Assembly (NCBI GenBank): GCA_016839405.1
Contig: JAEOUJ010000360.1
Location: 1-15,837 of the forward strand
DNA: 15,837 bases
Direction of reading: 5' to 3'
DNA from: Candidatus Gerdarchaeota archaeon
GTDB taxonomy: Archaea > Asgardarchaeota > Heimdallarchaeia > JABLTI01
In this document: positions 7,173-15,146 of the stretch, one piece after another
How the letters are laid out: every line of letters starts with the position of its first letter
Numbering within the stretch: the stretch's first letter is position 1
The notes under the pieces: model-generated
Told to the model about the DNA's origin: nothing
Database searches by the model: none
What the model saw: the letters and a program-made list of their open reading frames with translations, nothing else
Program-made: the position numbers and the translations under genes

Positions 7173-7197
7173 AGAGGATAAAAAATCCTCTTTTTTT
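7173..7197. terminator. Hairpin terminator between convergent genes
   Basis: AGAGGAT (7173-7179) pairs perfectly with ATCCTCT (7185-7191) around a loop of five A, followed on the plus strand by six more T. It lies 20 nt past the stop of the secreted-protein gene. On the minus strand it begins just past the stop codon of the second permease and is followed by AACTTTTTCTTC, so it may serve both directions. Confidence 0.7.
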
Positions 7198-10080
7198 CTA
7201 TTCTTGTTTAGTTATTTTGAATCTTTTTGTTTTGAAGATAACACAAGGAATCCAGCCCATTAACACTGATGATAAAATTATTAATGGTACTAATATAACA
7301 ATCCAACTAGGTAGCCAAATTGCTATTTTTTTGAATATTTGTTGTTGTGTTATCAAGAATTTCGGAATAAAAATTGTATATACAACTGAAAAAATTGTAC
7401 CAAAAATTACAGGAACAATACAACTAAGTAACAACTCAAAAGTTAAGCTTTTCCAAATTTGTTTTCGAGTTAATCCCTTTTGATAATTAATAATAATTAG
7501 TTTGGCTTTATATTGATAAATATTCAATGAAACTATAAATCCAAGCAATCCCATCAATATAAACACAATAATTAATTCAAGTATTAAAAATCGATCTTTT
7601 AATTTTATTGTTAAATAATTAACATTGGAACTAAAACTTTCATTGGTTAAAATATTAGTATGATAATTTGATTTTATAATTGTAACAATTGTTGAAATCA
7701 TAGAACTATTTAGTGCTTTAATCATAACATATTCCATTTCTTCTTGTGGAGTATCACTAGAAGCATACTTTATCGAATTGCATGTATGGATATTTGTTAC
7801 TAAATTAAATTGTTCATCATCTTCAGAGAAATAACTATTGTCTGGTAATGCAAGTAATGGAAAGTAATCGAATTTTGATACATAAGTAAGGTTAAATTCT
7901 TGATAATGAACATGTGTAAAGTCTGTATTTTTTAATATAACATTATTTGAATAACCATATTTATCTGCTGTATAAGAATCTATCATGTATGTGTAATTGT
8001 TCTCTAACGACAGAATATTTTCTTGTTTTAAATTTCCTATTCTTGTCAAATAAACTGTATCTAAGTATTCAGTGATATTATGTATGGCTAATATTGTAAC
8101 TTTCTTTGTATATGGAAATACAGGTTCATAATAATGAACAAAATGAAAAGTGGTTTTTGTTAGAAGTGCTAGAGATTGAACTCCTTCTATTAATCTGAGT
8201 TGTTCAATTTCTGTTTTGTTAAGATCATTTGAAGGTATTAGTAAATCTGTACATCCTAAATTAAGATTGGCTTCTAGTTCTTGATGTTGTTGTAGTGTTT
8301 GTGACATAATTAAATTAGGGAGTACGCTAATTCCAACAATGAATAAACAAAGATTTAACCTTTGATAACTATGTGAAAAATGAGTTAAATTCTTTAAATT
8401 AAATGTTAAAAAATTCTTTTTCTTTATCCATGATTTGTTACCTACAAAATTCCAAAACCAAGTATGTAATCTATTAAGGGATAAAAATACTATCAAACAG
8501 AACAACAACATACCTATATATGTCATACCCCAAAAAATGATAACATTCAATTGGTGAATTTTGTATGTCCAACTGACTATAAAACCACCACTTTCTAACA
8601 TAATTAAACCTGTTATCCCAATTACTAACATTATTGTACTTGGAAAAAGTAATAGGAATTCTATTATACCAAAAATCTTTCTTATTTCTATTTTCCTCTT
8701 CTTTATACTTTCATCTGATTTTATAGGTTTAATTTGTTTTAGTTGTGTGGTTTGTAAAAGAAAATTTCCTATAAATAAAAATACTGCAAATAAGCTTAAT
8801 GAATAGATTGTTTGTAAGGTTAATAATCCTTTTAGAAGAAAGGTAATTGAACTAGATGATCCTATAGAGATAAAAACACAGAAAAGGATTCCCATTAAAA
8901 GACTAATAATCAAACTCATGAAAATTACAATGCTATTTTCTAAAAGAAGCATTCTTTTAATACGTTTATTCTTCATTCCAAATTCCTTAAACAGTTTCAT
9001 TGTTCTTATCAATTCATATTTTCCAAGATTAAAAATTTCAAAAGTAATAATAACTAACACAAATAGAACAGGAAAACTAAAAACTATTAATTCAACGGTT
9101 TCTTGACTCCAGTAATCATCAAAAGTTTTAAGCATAGATAAAAGGTCTTTATAAACATAATAATCTCGATTCATTAGAAATGAAATATCATTATATGTAT
9201 AATTATAATAAATACTCATAATTTCTCCTATCTGTTCAATATTAACAATATTATCTAATGTGTTTCTTGTATTAATTGATTCAAAATCATACTCAAAGTC
9301 TATTTCAGTTAAAATTAAAGTTTGAATTTCATAATAATCATTAATTAATTGAATTAAGAAGTCATATGTTGTAAAAAATAAACTATCTAAATTATCAAAT
9401 TGCTTTATAACATCTGAAGAGAGGTGATTACTCGTAAGATTATTAGCTAATTGATCTATAATACCAACAATTGTATATTGTTTTATTTGTTTTGACGGGT
9501 AATCAAGACGTATAGCATTCAGTGATAATGTATCATTTATGTAATAATTATTGTCATCATTAAAACCTCGATAATAGAGAATTTCACTGAAATTTGATGG
9601 CATCCTACCACTAGTTAATGTTGATGACAAGATAAATTCCAGATTGGGATTAAAAGCATTAATCATGCTACCAATGTTATATAATGGATTGTACAATCCA
9701 TCGTATAATTGAATGCCCATCAGTGCAGTATAACTAGAATTTACAATATTTGGAATTATACCATTAATTGTTTGCTTTAAAGTATTTATTGTATAAATCA
9801 AATAATCTGATGAATAGTTTGACTTCCAAATTCCTGTTATTTGATCATTCAACGCACTAACTTGAAGATCTTGATTCCAATTTGTTAAGTTGTTAGCGTA
9901 TTTTTCAAAAGTTTGAGTTTTATGATTATCCCTAATCAAAAAGAATGATGTTATAACTATAAAGAATATTAAGAATGATATTGTTGAATAAATAATCCTC
10001 TTTTTTCGTATTTTCAAATAGAATGTAATAAGTTGTTTTCTGGAAATTTTTTTGGTTTCTATTGGAATATTTTTATACAT
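7198..10080 (-). CDS. MacB/FtsX-type ABC transporter permease (second of pair)
   Basis: A 960-residue membrane protein with about ten transmembrane segments in a duplicated FtsX-type layout. TM1 is at about 29-49, an extracellular domain at about 52-325, and three helices at about 325-445. Two linking helices follow at about 470-535. Then come a helix at about 577-595, a second extracellular domain at about 597-835, and three C-terminal helices. Both extracellular domains carry several N-x-S/T sequons. Family members couple ATP hydrolysis to extraction or export of lipoproteins, peptides or lipids, or to mechanical signalling, rather than forming a classical channel; the substrate here is unknown. 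It is homologous to the permease just upstream (both share ILAIHN and a following E-LDTV/IEIVDLT region). The gap between them is 12 nt, with its ribosome binding site beginning at the upstream stop codon, so translation is probably coupled. It is the last gene of the operon. Confidence 0.88.
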   Translation of the reverse strand: MYKNIPIETKKISRKQLITFYLKIRKKRIIYSTISFLIFFIVITSFFLIRDNHKTQTFEKYANNLTNWNQDLQVSALNDQITGIWKSNYSSDYLIYTINTLKQTINGIIPNIVNSSYTALMGIQLYDGLYNPLYNIGSMINAFNPNLEFILSSTLTSGRMPSNFSEILYYRGFNDDNNYYINDTLSLNAIRLDYPSKQIKQYTIVGIIDQLANNLTSNHLSSDVIKQFDNLDSLFFTTYDFLIQLINDYYEIQTLILTEIDFEYDFESINTRNTLDNIVNIEQIGEIMSIYYNYTYNDISFLMNRDYYVYKDLLSMLKTFDDYWSQETVELIVFSFPVLFVLVIITFEIFNLGKYELIRTMKLFKEFGMKNKRIKRMLLLENSIVIFMSLIISLLMGILFCVFISIGSSSSITFLLKGLLTLQTIYSLSLFAVFLFIGNFLLQTTQLKQIKPIKSDESIKKRKIEIRKIFGIIEFLLLFPSTIMLVIGITGLIMLESGGFIVSWTYKIHQLNVIIFWGMTYIGMLLFCLIVFLSLNRLHTWFWNFVGNKSWIKKKNFLTFNLKNLTHFSHSYQRLNLCLFIVGISVLPNLIMSQTLQQHQELEANLNLGCTDLLIPSNDLNKTEIEQLRLIEGVQSLALLTKTTFHFVHYYEPVFPYTKKVTILAIHNITEYLDTVYLTRIGNLKQENILSLENNYTYMIDSYTADKYGYSNNVILKNTDFTHVHYQEFNLTYVSKFDYFPLLALPDNSYFSEDDEQFNLVTNIHTCNSIKYASSDTPQEEMEYVMIKALNSSMISTIVTIIKSNYHTNILTNESFSSNVNYLTIKLKDRFLILELIIVFILMGLLGFIVSLNIYQYKAKLIIINYQKGLTRKQIWKSLTFELLLSCIVPVIFGTIFSVVYTIFIPKFLITQQQIFKKIAIWLPSWIVILVPLIILSSVLMGWIPCVIFKTKRFKITKQE

Positions 10081-10092
10081 CTTACACCATTC

Positions 10093-12960
10093 CTATTCTT
10101 CTTTAATGAATTTAAATTTCCTAATCTCAGATTTTATTTTTAAAAACCAGCTAGTATTGAATCCCAGGTACATTAGTAATGCTAATAGAATAACCAACCA
10201 CCAAGGTATTTTTGTCGCAAAATGATTGTATACTTGCTGTAGACTAAATAAATTACGACCAATTAAACCAGATAATGATGATCCAACTATAAAACCAATG
10301 ATGAATGGAAGTAATAAAATAAATTGATATTCGATAAATAATGTATCAAAAATTTGTTTTCTATTTGCTCCAACTCTATAGATTAATCTTATTCCTGTTA
10401 TTCTTTGTAGTATTACATTCTGAGCAGAAATATACCCAACAAAAACTGTAATTGCAAATGTTATTAATGACATTATAAACAAAAAATTCACTTCAAAAGA
10501 AACTGTTTTTGTTTTAAGGTCTTCAATTTGACTATTGTAACTAATTATATCTGTTTTAATTATAGATTTAATATCATTTATTACTTGTTGTTCCTCAGTG
10601 TCACTTTTTAATTTAATTAAAAGACTATCAGATTTGGCAACATAATTATTTGTAGTGGAATTTTCAATGAAATCTGCAGTATTATAATTTGTCACAAATG
10701 AAAGATATTTTCGATTTTGATGAAGTAGAGATGTTTTATATATAGGTAGACCAGGGAAATTTTTAAAACTGGACACAAAATCAAAACTCATTATAGATGA
10801 TGTATCACCAAATAATTCATTTGTAAGGATTTCATCTTTATTGTAATCATACTTTTTTGCAGAATACTCATCAACAAAATAACTATAATTAACATCAAGT
10901 AATAGAATATCTTCTTGAGAATAATCATTTTTTTGTAATAATGTTAAATCAACAATTTCTATGAATTTAGTCAGATTATGAATTGCCAATATTTCTATGA
11001 TATATGTTATGGGATTATAAGGATTAGTATTATCTTCTTTAGTAATTTGATAATTAGCAATGTTAGTTATTTTCTCTACTCCAGTTATGTTAAAATCATT
11101 ATATGAAAGATTGTTCTGAGACCAATTCTTGATAACTAAATCTGAACAATATGATTCTAGATAAGCTTCTGCAGTAAGTTGTTGTTGAGACGAGAAAAAC
11201 ATGGTCAAACCAGGTATAAAACATATACTCATTGTTAAAATAAAGAAGATAGTTCTTCTATAGTTGTTTCCAGCATTTGCAATATTATTCAAAGCAAAAG
11301 TTCTAAGATTTTTCTTCGTTTGCCAAATCTTTTGACCTATTTTTTTCCAAAAACCAATGGTCAAATAAGATATAACTCTAAATAAGGATGAAATTATAAG
11401 GATAATTCCAAGGTAGATAAAAAACCATGTTAGAATTGATAAATATGCAAGCAAATTGAATTGTTGAAAATCTATTGTTAATACCTCAAATGGTACTAAA
11501 ATTAATAACATAATACCCATTATTAAAGCAATGGATCCTGGTAATAATAAAACAAAATCCTTGAGTTTTAGTGATTCTTTTTTATTTGTTGTTCTTCTTT
11601 TTTTTACTTCGGAAATTGAATCTAATTTTTTATTTATACTATAATTAGTAACTGTTAATCTTGTAACAAATAAAACTAGTAAAATCAAAAAGAAAGCACT
11701 GAGATATATTGGATCAATTATGAACCACCAAGTATCTTTAAAATTGATTTCAAGATTAATGATGAATAAGTTACTTAGAAGAACTCCTATAAGAAGTCCA
11801 ATTATTGAGCAGCTAAATGTTAGCAATAAATTTTCCACTAAATAAATTCTTTTGATGTGTTTTTTGTTTAAACCATAAGTATCCAATAAACCTATATTAT
11901 TAATAAATTGATGAATATTTATATTACAAGATTCCTTAATTAGAAATAGAAAAAGAAACAAGAAAGGCAAACTTAATGCAATAATTTTGGTAGTTTCTTG
12001 TAACCAATAAAATTGAAATGAGCCTATTGCAATAATTAAATCATTGAATGTAACAAAAAGTTCATCTTGCTCACTTTCTAGATTTAATGAAGTTTTTTGC
12101 CTTAGATTTCTTAATAAAGAGTCTAGCTTTCTACCTTTAATTACTTCATTATTGTAATTAAAATCCACAAGAAAAGCTCTTCCACCAGTTAAGGAGGGGT
12201 AAGAATTAAGAATTTCAATTTGAAAACTAGAATTAGTCATAAAATATCCATCAAGTGAGAAAAGATATCTGTAATATTTTATTAATTTGTACCAATTTAA
12301 CAAATCTAATGATTGATTTACTAAAACATCATTAAGTTTGTTGATATCAATGATTCCTGAAATTGTGAAATTCAGAGCATAGGCAGTAAAGCTACTACTT
12401 CCTTTCAATGTAATTGAATCGTTTATATTGTACAAGCATGTTAGATTATTCTCACAAAAATAGACTATTTCATTAGAGCTAATTGGCATAGAACCTTTTA
12501 TTAGCATTGATGCGAGTGTGCTTTCCAAGATTGGGTTAAATGCATATAAACCTAAATCAATAGGTACACTCGTTATGTTTTGAATATTAAATAATTCTAC
12601 ACAAAAACAAGCTGAGATTCGTTCTTGATTTGTTATATTAGGTATTATTTTATTAATTTCTTGTGATAATTCATTTGTAATTTGATTTATATAATCATTA
12701 TCATAGTTTGGGGTAAAACTACTTGTAATTGTACTATAATAAGCACTTATTTCTTGATCATTATACCAATCGAAATTCTCATTTAATTCTGATTGTAATA
12801 AAATCTCCCTATATGAAAACCAAACTACAAACATTGTAGTTAGTACAATAAAAATCAATAAACTACTAATTAGGGCATATAGTAATCGCTTCCTATTAAC
12901 TTTGAGTGTGAATTGTAAAGCTTTACTAAGGGAGTATTCCATTCCATTCAATCTAAGCAT
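10093..12960 (-). CDS. MacB/FtsX-type ABC transporter permease (first of pair)
   Basis: A 955-residue membrane protein, paralogous to its downstream neighbour and with the same ten-helix plan: TM1 at about 27-48, an extracellular domain at about 50-325, helices around 330-445, two linking helices, a second extracellular domain at about 590-810, and three terminal helices before a basic tail (KIKSEIRKFKFIKEE). The first extracellular domain contains a MacB-like stretch (NPILESTLASMLIKGSMP), mirrored in the paralogue as NPNLEFILSSTLTSGRMP. Likely role: one half of a heterodimeric permease energised by the double ATPase encoded 36 nt upstream. AGGAAAAGGA precedes the ATG. The two extracellular domains have diverged far more than the membrane parts appear to, suggesting two different binding surfaces. 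No periplasmic adaptor gene is present, as expected for a single-membrane cell. Confidence 0.88.
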   Translation of the reverse strand: MLRLNGMEYSLSKALQFTLKVNRKRLLYALISSLLIFIVLTTMFVVWFSYREILLQSELNENFDWYNDQEISAYYSTITSSFTPNYDNDYINQITNELSQEINKIIPNITNQERISACFCVELFNIQNITSVPIDLGLYAFNPILESTLASMLIKGSMPISSNEIVYFCENNLTCLYNINDSITLKGSSSFTAYALNFTISGIIDINKLNDVLVNQSLDLLNWYKLIKYYRYLFSLDGYFMTNSSFQIEILNSYPSLTGGRAFLVDFNYNNEVIKGRKLDSLLRNLRQKTSLNLESEQDELFVTFNDLIIAIGSFQFYWLQETTKIIALSLPFLFLFLFLIKESCNINIHQFINNIGLLDTYGLNKKHIKRIYLVENLLLTFSCSIIGLLIGVLLSNLFIINLEINFKDTWWFIIDPIYLSAFFLILLVLFVTRLTVTNYSINKKLDSISEVKKRRTTNKKESLKLKDFVLLLPGSIALIMGIMLLILVPFEVLTIDFQQFNLLAYLSILTWFFIYLGIILIISSLFRVISYLTIGFWKKIGQKIWQTKKNLRTFALNNIANAGNNYRRTIFFILTMSICFIPGLTMFFSSQQQLTAEAYLESYCSDLVIKNWSQNNLSYNDFNITGVEKITNIANYQITKEDNTNPYNPITYIIEILAIHNLTKFIEIVDLTLLQKNDYSQEDILLLDVNYSYFVDEYSAKKYDYNKDEILTNELFGDTSSIMSFDFVSSFKNFPGLPIYKTSLLHQNRKYLSFVTNYNTADFIENSTTNNYVAKSDSLLIKLKSDTEEQQVINDIKSIIKTDIISYNSQIEDLKTKTVSFEVNFLFIMSLITFAITVFVGYISAQNVILQRITGIRLIYRVGANRKQIFDTLFIEYQFILLLPFIIGFIVGSSLSGLIGRNLFSLQQVYNHFATKIPWWLVILLALLMYLGFNTSWFLKIKSEIRKFKFIKEE

Positions 12961-12996
12961 TTCCTTTTCCTAAATATCCTCTTCTAATTTTTTTAT

Positions 12997-14646
12997 TTAT
13001 ACAACTAAACCATCTCTATAGATTTGACCATTGTTTAACTCAATCACTCTGGAATTTTCTCTAATCAATGAAAGATTATGAGTTGCAATTAAAGTTGTTA
13101 GGTTATTATCTTTATGTAAATTATAAATTTGTGTCATAGCATCAATTGCTAAACTTGAATCAAGATTAGCAGTTGGTTCATCATACAACAACAATTTTGG
13201 AGCTTGATGTAAAGAAATAGCAATAGATGCTCTTTGTAATTCTCCACCAGAGATTTCTAATGGATATGAATTTGTCCTATGATCAATATTGAACATTTTG
13301 AATAATTCTTTGGCATCAGATGAATTTTCAATATTTTTCTTCCTTTGAAAAATCTCTTTCAAATATATATTATCTTCAACGGTCAAATATGGATACAACG
13401 ATCCCTGTTGAACAATTAAACCCATATTATCTCGTCTATATTCCGTTCGCTCTTCATCAGTAAATTCACTTATGATATTGTTATAAATCATTAAATTACC
13501 ATTACTAACTGGTTCTATACCAGAAATTAATTTTAATAAAGTGGTTTTGCCAGAACCACTTGGACCAACAATAAAAAGTATTTCACTATCACAAATTTTT
13601 AAATTAATATCTGATAGAGCTTTAAATTGAGATTTCCCAATAGTATAATACTTTGAGATTTCTTCTAATTCAATTGCAATGCTTTTCCCTTTAAAGTATG
13701 ATTTAGTTAAAGATTTGAGCTTCAAGGATGTTTTAATTTCTGGTTTCTCTTCAATACTAATTCTCTCAGGTGGCAAATCTTGTGGATTTCTTAAACAGAT
13801 TTCATATTCTTTGGAAATTTCATATTTAATCTCTTTATCTAATTTCAATGACTCAACTATTATATCGGGAATCCTTGTGCTTTTAGTTGAATCTAAGCTA
13901 CTTTTCATAACTATAGGGAAATTTGTTAAAGCTTCTCTGTCTTCTTTACTTAAAATCGCTGAAACTCTACCATCACGAATTTCACAAGCAATATCTATTC
14001 CTTCTAAAAAACGAACATCATGAGTAACTACTAATATTGTCGTACCAAAATCTTTAGCTATAATTTTGAGAAGATCTTTTACTTTTTCTGTGTTTTCACT
14101 ATCAAGTTGCCCCGTTGGTTCATCACATAAAAGTAATTTTGGTTTTTTAGCCAAACTACAAGCAACAGCTACTCTTGTCATTTCACCGCCAGAAAGAGTT
14201 TTATTATATCTATTTTCTAAGTGTTTAATCCCCAGCTTTTCTAAAATTTCTTGATTATATTTTCTAATTTTTTTTGACAATCCTAAAGATAAATTGCTCA
14301 TAAACTCAAGATTATCAATCACTTTGGATTCGAGAAAAAGTGTTTTCTCTGGAAATTGATCTACTAAACCAACAATATTCAAACGATAATTAGTTAACTG
14401 CTTGTCTGTTAATTTATGCAACTCAATTCCATCTACTAAAATTTCTCCACTTGAGATTGTTTCTAATCCAGCTAAAATATTAATCAAGGTTGTTTTTCCG
14501 GACCCACTTGGACCTATTATAGATGTTATTTCACCCTTCCTTGCTGTAAAATCACAACCTCTTAATGCTGCAACTTGAATTTTCCGATCTTTATCTTGAT
14601 AGATTTTTATTAAATCCTTGCAAACAATCAAAAAAACCACTGCCAC
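12997..14646 (-). CDS. ABC transporter ATPase with two fused nucleotide-binding domains
   Basis: A 549-residue cytosolic protein with two complete ABC ATPase domains of the MacB/LolD type. Domain 1: Walker A GPSGSGKT (45-52), Q-loop Gln97, signature LSGGE (151-155), Walker B LLLCDE (171-176), D-loop LDSE, His209. Domain 2: Walker A GPSGSGKT (361-368), Q-loop Gln413/414, signature ISGGE (465-469), Walker B LLLYDE (485-490), D-loop LDSS, His523. All catalytic residues are present in both. A linker of about 85 residues (240-325), rich in charged residues and proline, joins them. Such proteins usually have one domain and dimerise; here the dimer is probably within one chain, matching the two different permeases. 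The start is GTG at 14646 with AAAGGA eight bases upstream; GTG 14640 or TTG 14631 are alternatives closer to where the domain begins. First gene of the operon. Confidence 0.93.
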   Translation of the reverse strand: MAVVFLIVCKDLIKIYQDKDRKIQVAALRGCDFTARKGEITSIIGPSGSGKTTLINILAGLETISSGEILVDGIELHKLTDKQLTNYRLNIVGLVDQFPEKTLFLESKVIDNLEFMSNLSLGLSKKIRKYNQEILEKLGIKHLENRYNKTLSGGEMTRVAVACSLAKKPKLLLCDEPTGQLDSENTEKVKDLLKIIAKDFGTTILVVTHDVRFLEGIDIACEIRDGRVSAILSKEDREALTNFPIVMKSSLDSTKSTRIPDIIVESLKLDKEIKYEISKEYEICLRNPQDLPPERISIEEKPEIKTSLKLKSLTKSYFKGKSIAIELEEISKYYTIGKSQFKALSDINLKICDSEILFIVGPSGSGKTTLLKLISGIEPVSNGNLMIYNNIISEFTDEERTEYRRDNMGLIVQQGSLYPYLTVEDNIYLKEIFQRKKNIENSSDAKELFKMFNIDHRTNSYPLEISGGELQRASIAISLHQAPKLLLYDEPTANLDSSLAIDAMTQIYNLHKDNNLTTLIATHNLSLIRENSRVIELNNGQIYRDGLVV

Positions 14647-14685
14647 AATACATTTCCTTTTACAAGTTTATTTATTGAAATTAAC

Positions 14686-14698
14686 TTATTTATATTTT
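14686..14698 (-). promoter_or_regulatory. Likely TATA box of the ABC transporter operon
   Basis: The minus strand reads AAAATATAAATAAG here, a good archaeal TATA match. A start about 25 nt downstream falls near 14665, leaving about 20 nt of leader with the AAAGGA ribosome binding site. Confidence 0.5.
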
Positions 14699-14769
14699 GA
14701 TATTTTTTAAAAATAGTCAAATAACAACCATAATGAGCATAAAACTTAATTTGCTTTGGAAAAGTTGTA

Positions 14770-15096
14770 ATATTTAGTCTCAAGAATAAAGGAGTATTAT
14801 GACAAAGGTATGAGTAATAAAGAAGCAATTGCGCATGCAATGGATCATTCAATAGTAATAATAACATCTTGTGGAACAGTTATGGCAGCTGCATATTCTT
14901 CATTACTAATTTCACAACTCTGGCATTTAAGAGAACTAGGTTATGTTTTTGTAGTAGCAATTATTTTAGATGCTACTATAATTCAATTAATCATGTACCA
15001 GCAATAATGGTTCGCTTAGAGAAGCTTAATTGGGTTGGTCCAAAACGATTAATGAGAAAAAGGCATCATATGGAAAATCTGGAACAGAAAAAATAG
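14770..15096 (+). pseudogene. MMPL transporter 3'-end remnant, copy 3
   Basis: A third copy of the MMPL C-terminal coding region, in the same orientation as the intact gene. Similarity begins around the residues after the Asp-Tyr motif (SRIKEYYDKGMSNKEAIA) and runs through SQLWHLRELG. A one-base deletion near 14992-14995 shifts the frame (early stop at 15005-15007). The lost frame then resumes with VPAIMVRLEKLNWVGPKRLM and a tail ending in TAG at 15094-15096. In the 70 bases 14873-14942, 68 match the intact gene at 4493-4562, much closer than copy 2, so this copy is younger or was recently converted. It lacks a start, any ribosome binding site and most of the protein. It sits 123 nt behind the divergent ABC operon start. 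Confidence 0.85.
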
Positions 15097-15101
15097 AATA
15101 T

Positions 15102-15146
15102 TTGTGAATGTGAATTTGTGGATTTTATTATGGATCACATTCACAA
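15102..15146 (-). terminator. Long-arm inverted repeat ending the MFS gene
   Basis: TTGTGAATGTGA (15102-15113) and its exact complement (15135-15146) are 12-bp arms separated by 21 nt. On the minus-strand transcript, the first arm is the coding end of the MFS gene (the codons for its final Cys-Glu-Cys-Asp) and the second lies past the stop, followed by TATTCTATTTTTTCTG. This could act as a hairpin terminator whose stem includes coding sequence. Confidence 0.5.

Noticed and set aside
5982..15096. A transposon or integrative element bounded by the two MMPL remnants
   Set aside because: No transposase, integrase or terminal inverted repeats are visible, and the remnants differ in length, breakpoint and divergence, so a defined mobile element is not supported; only duplication or insertion of unknown mechanism is.
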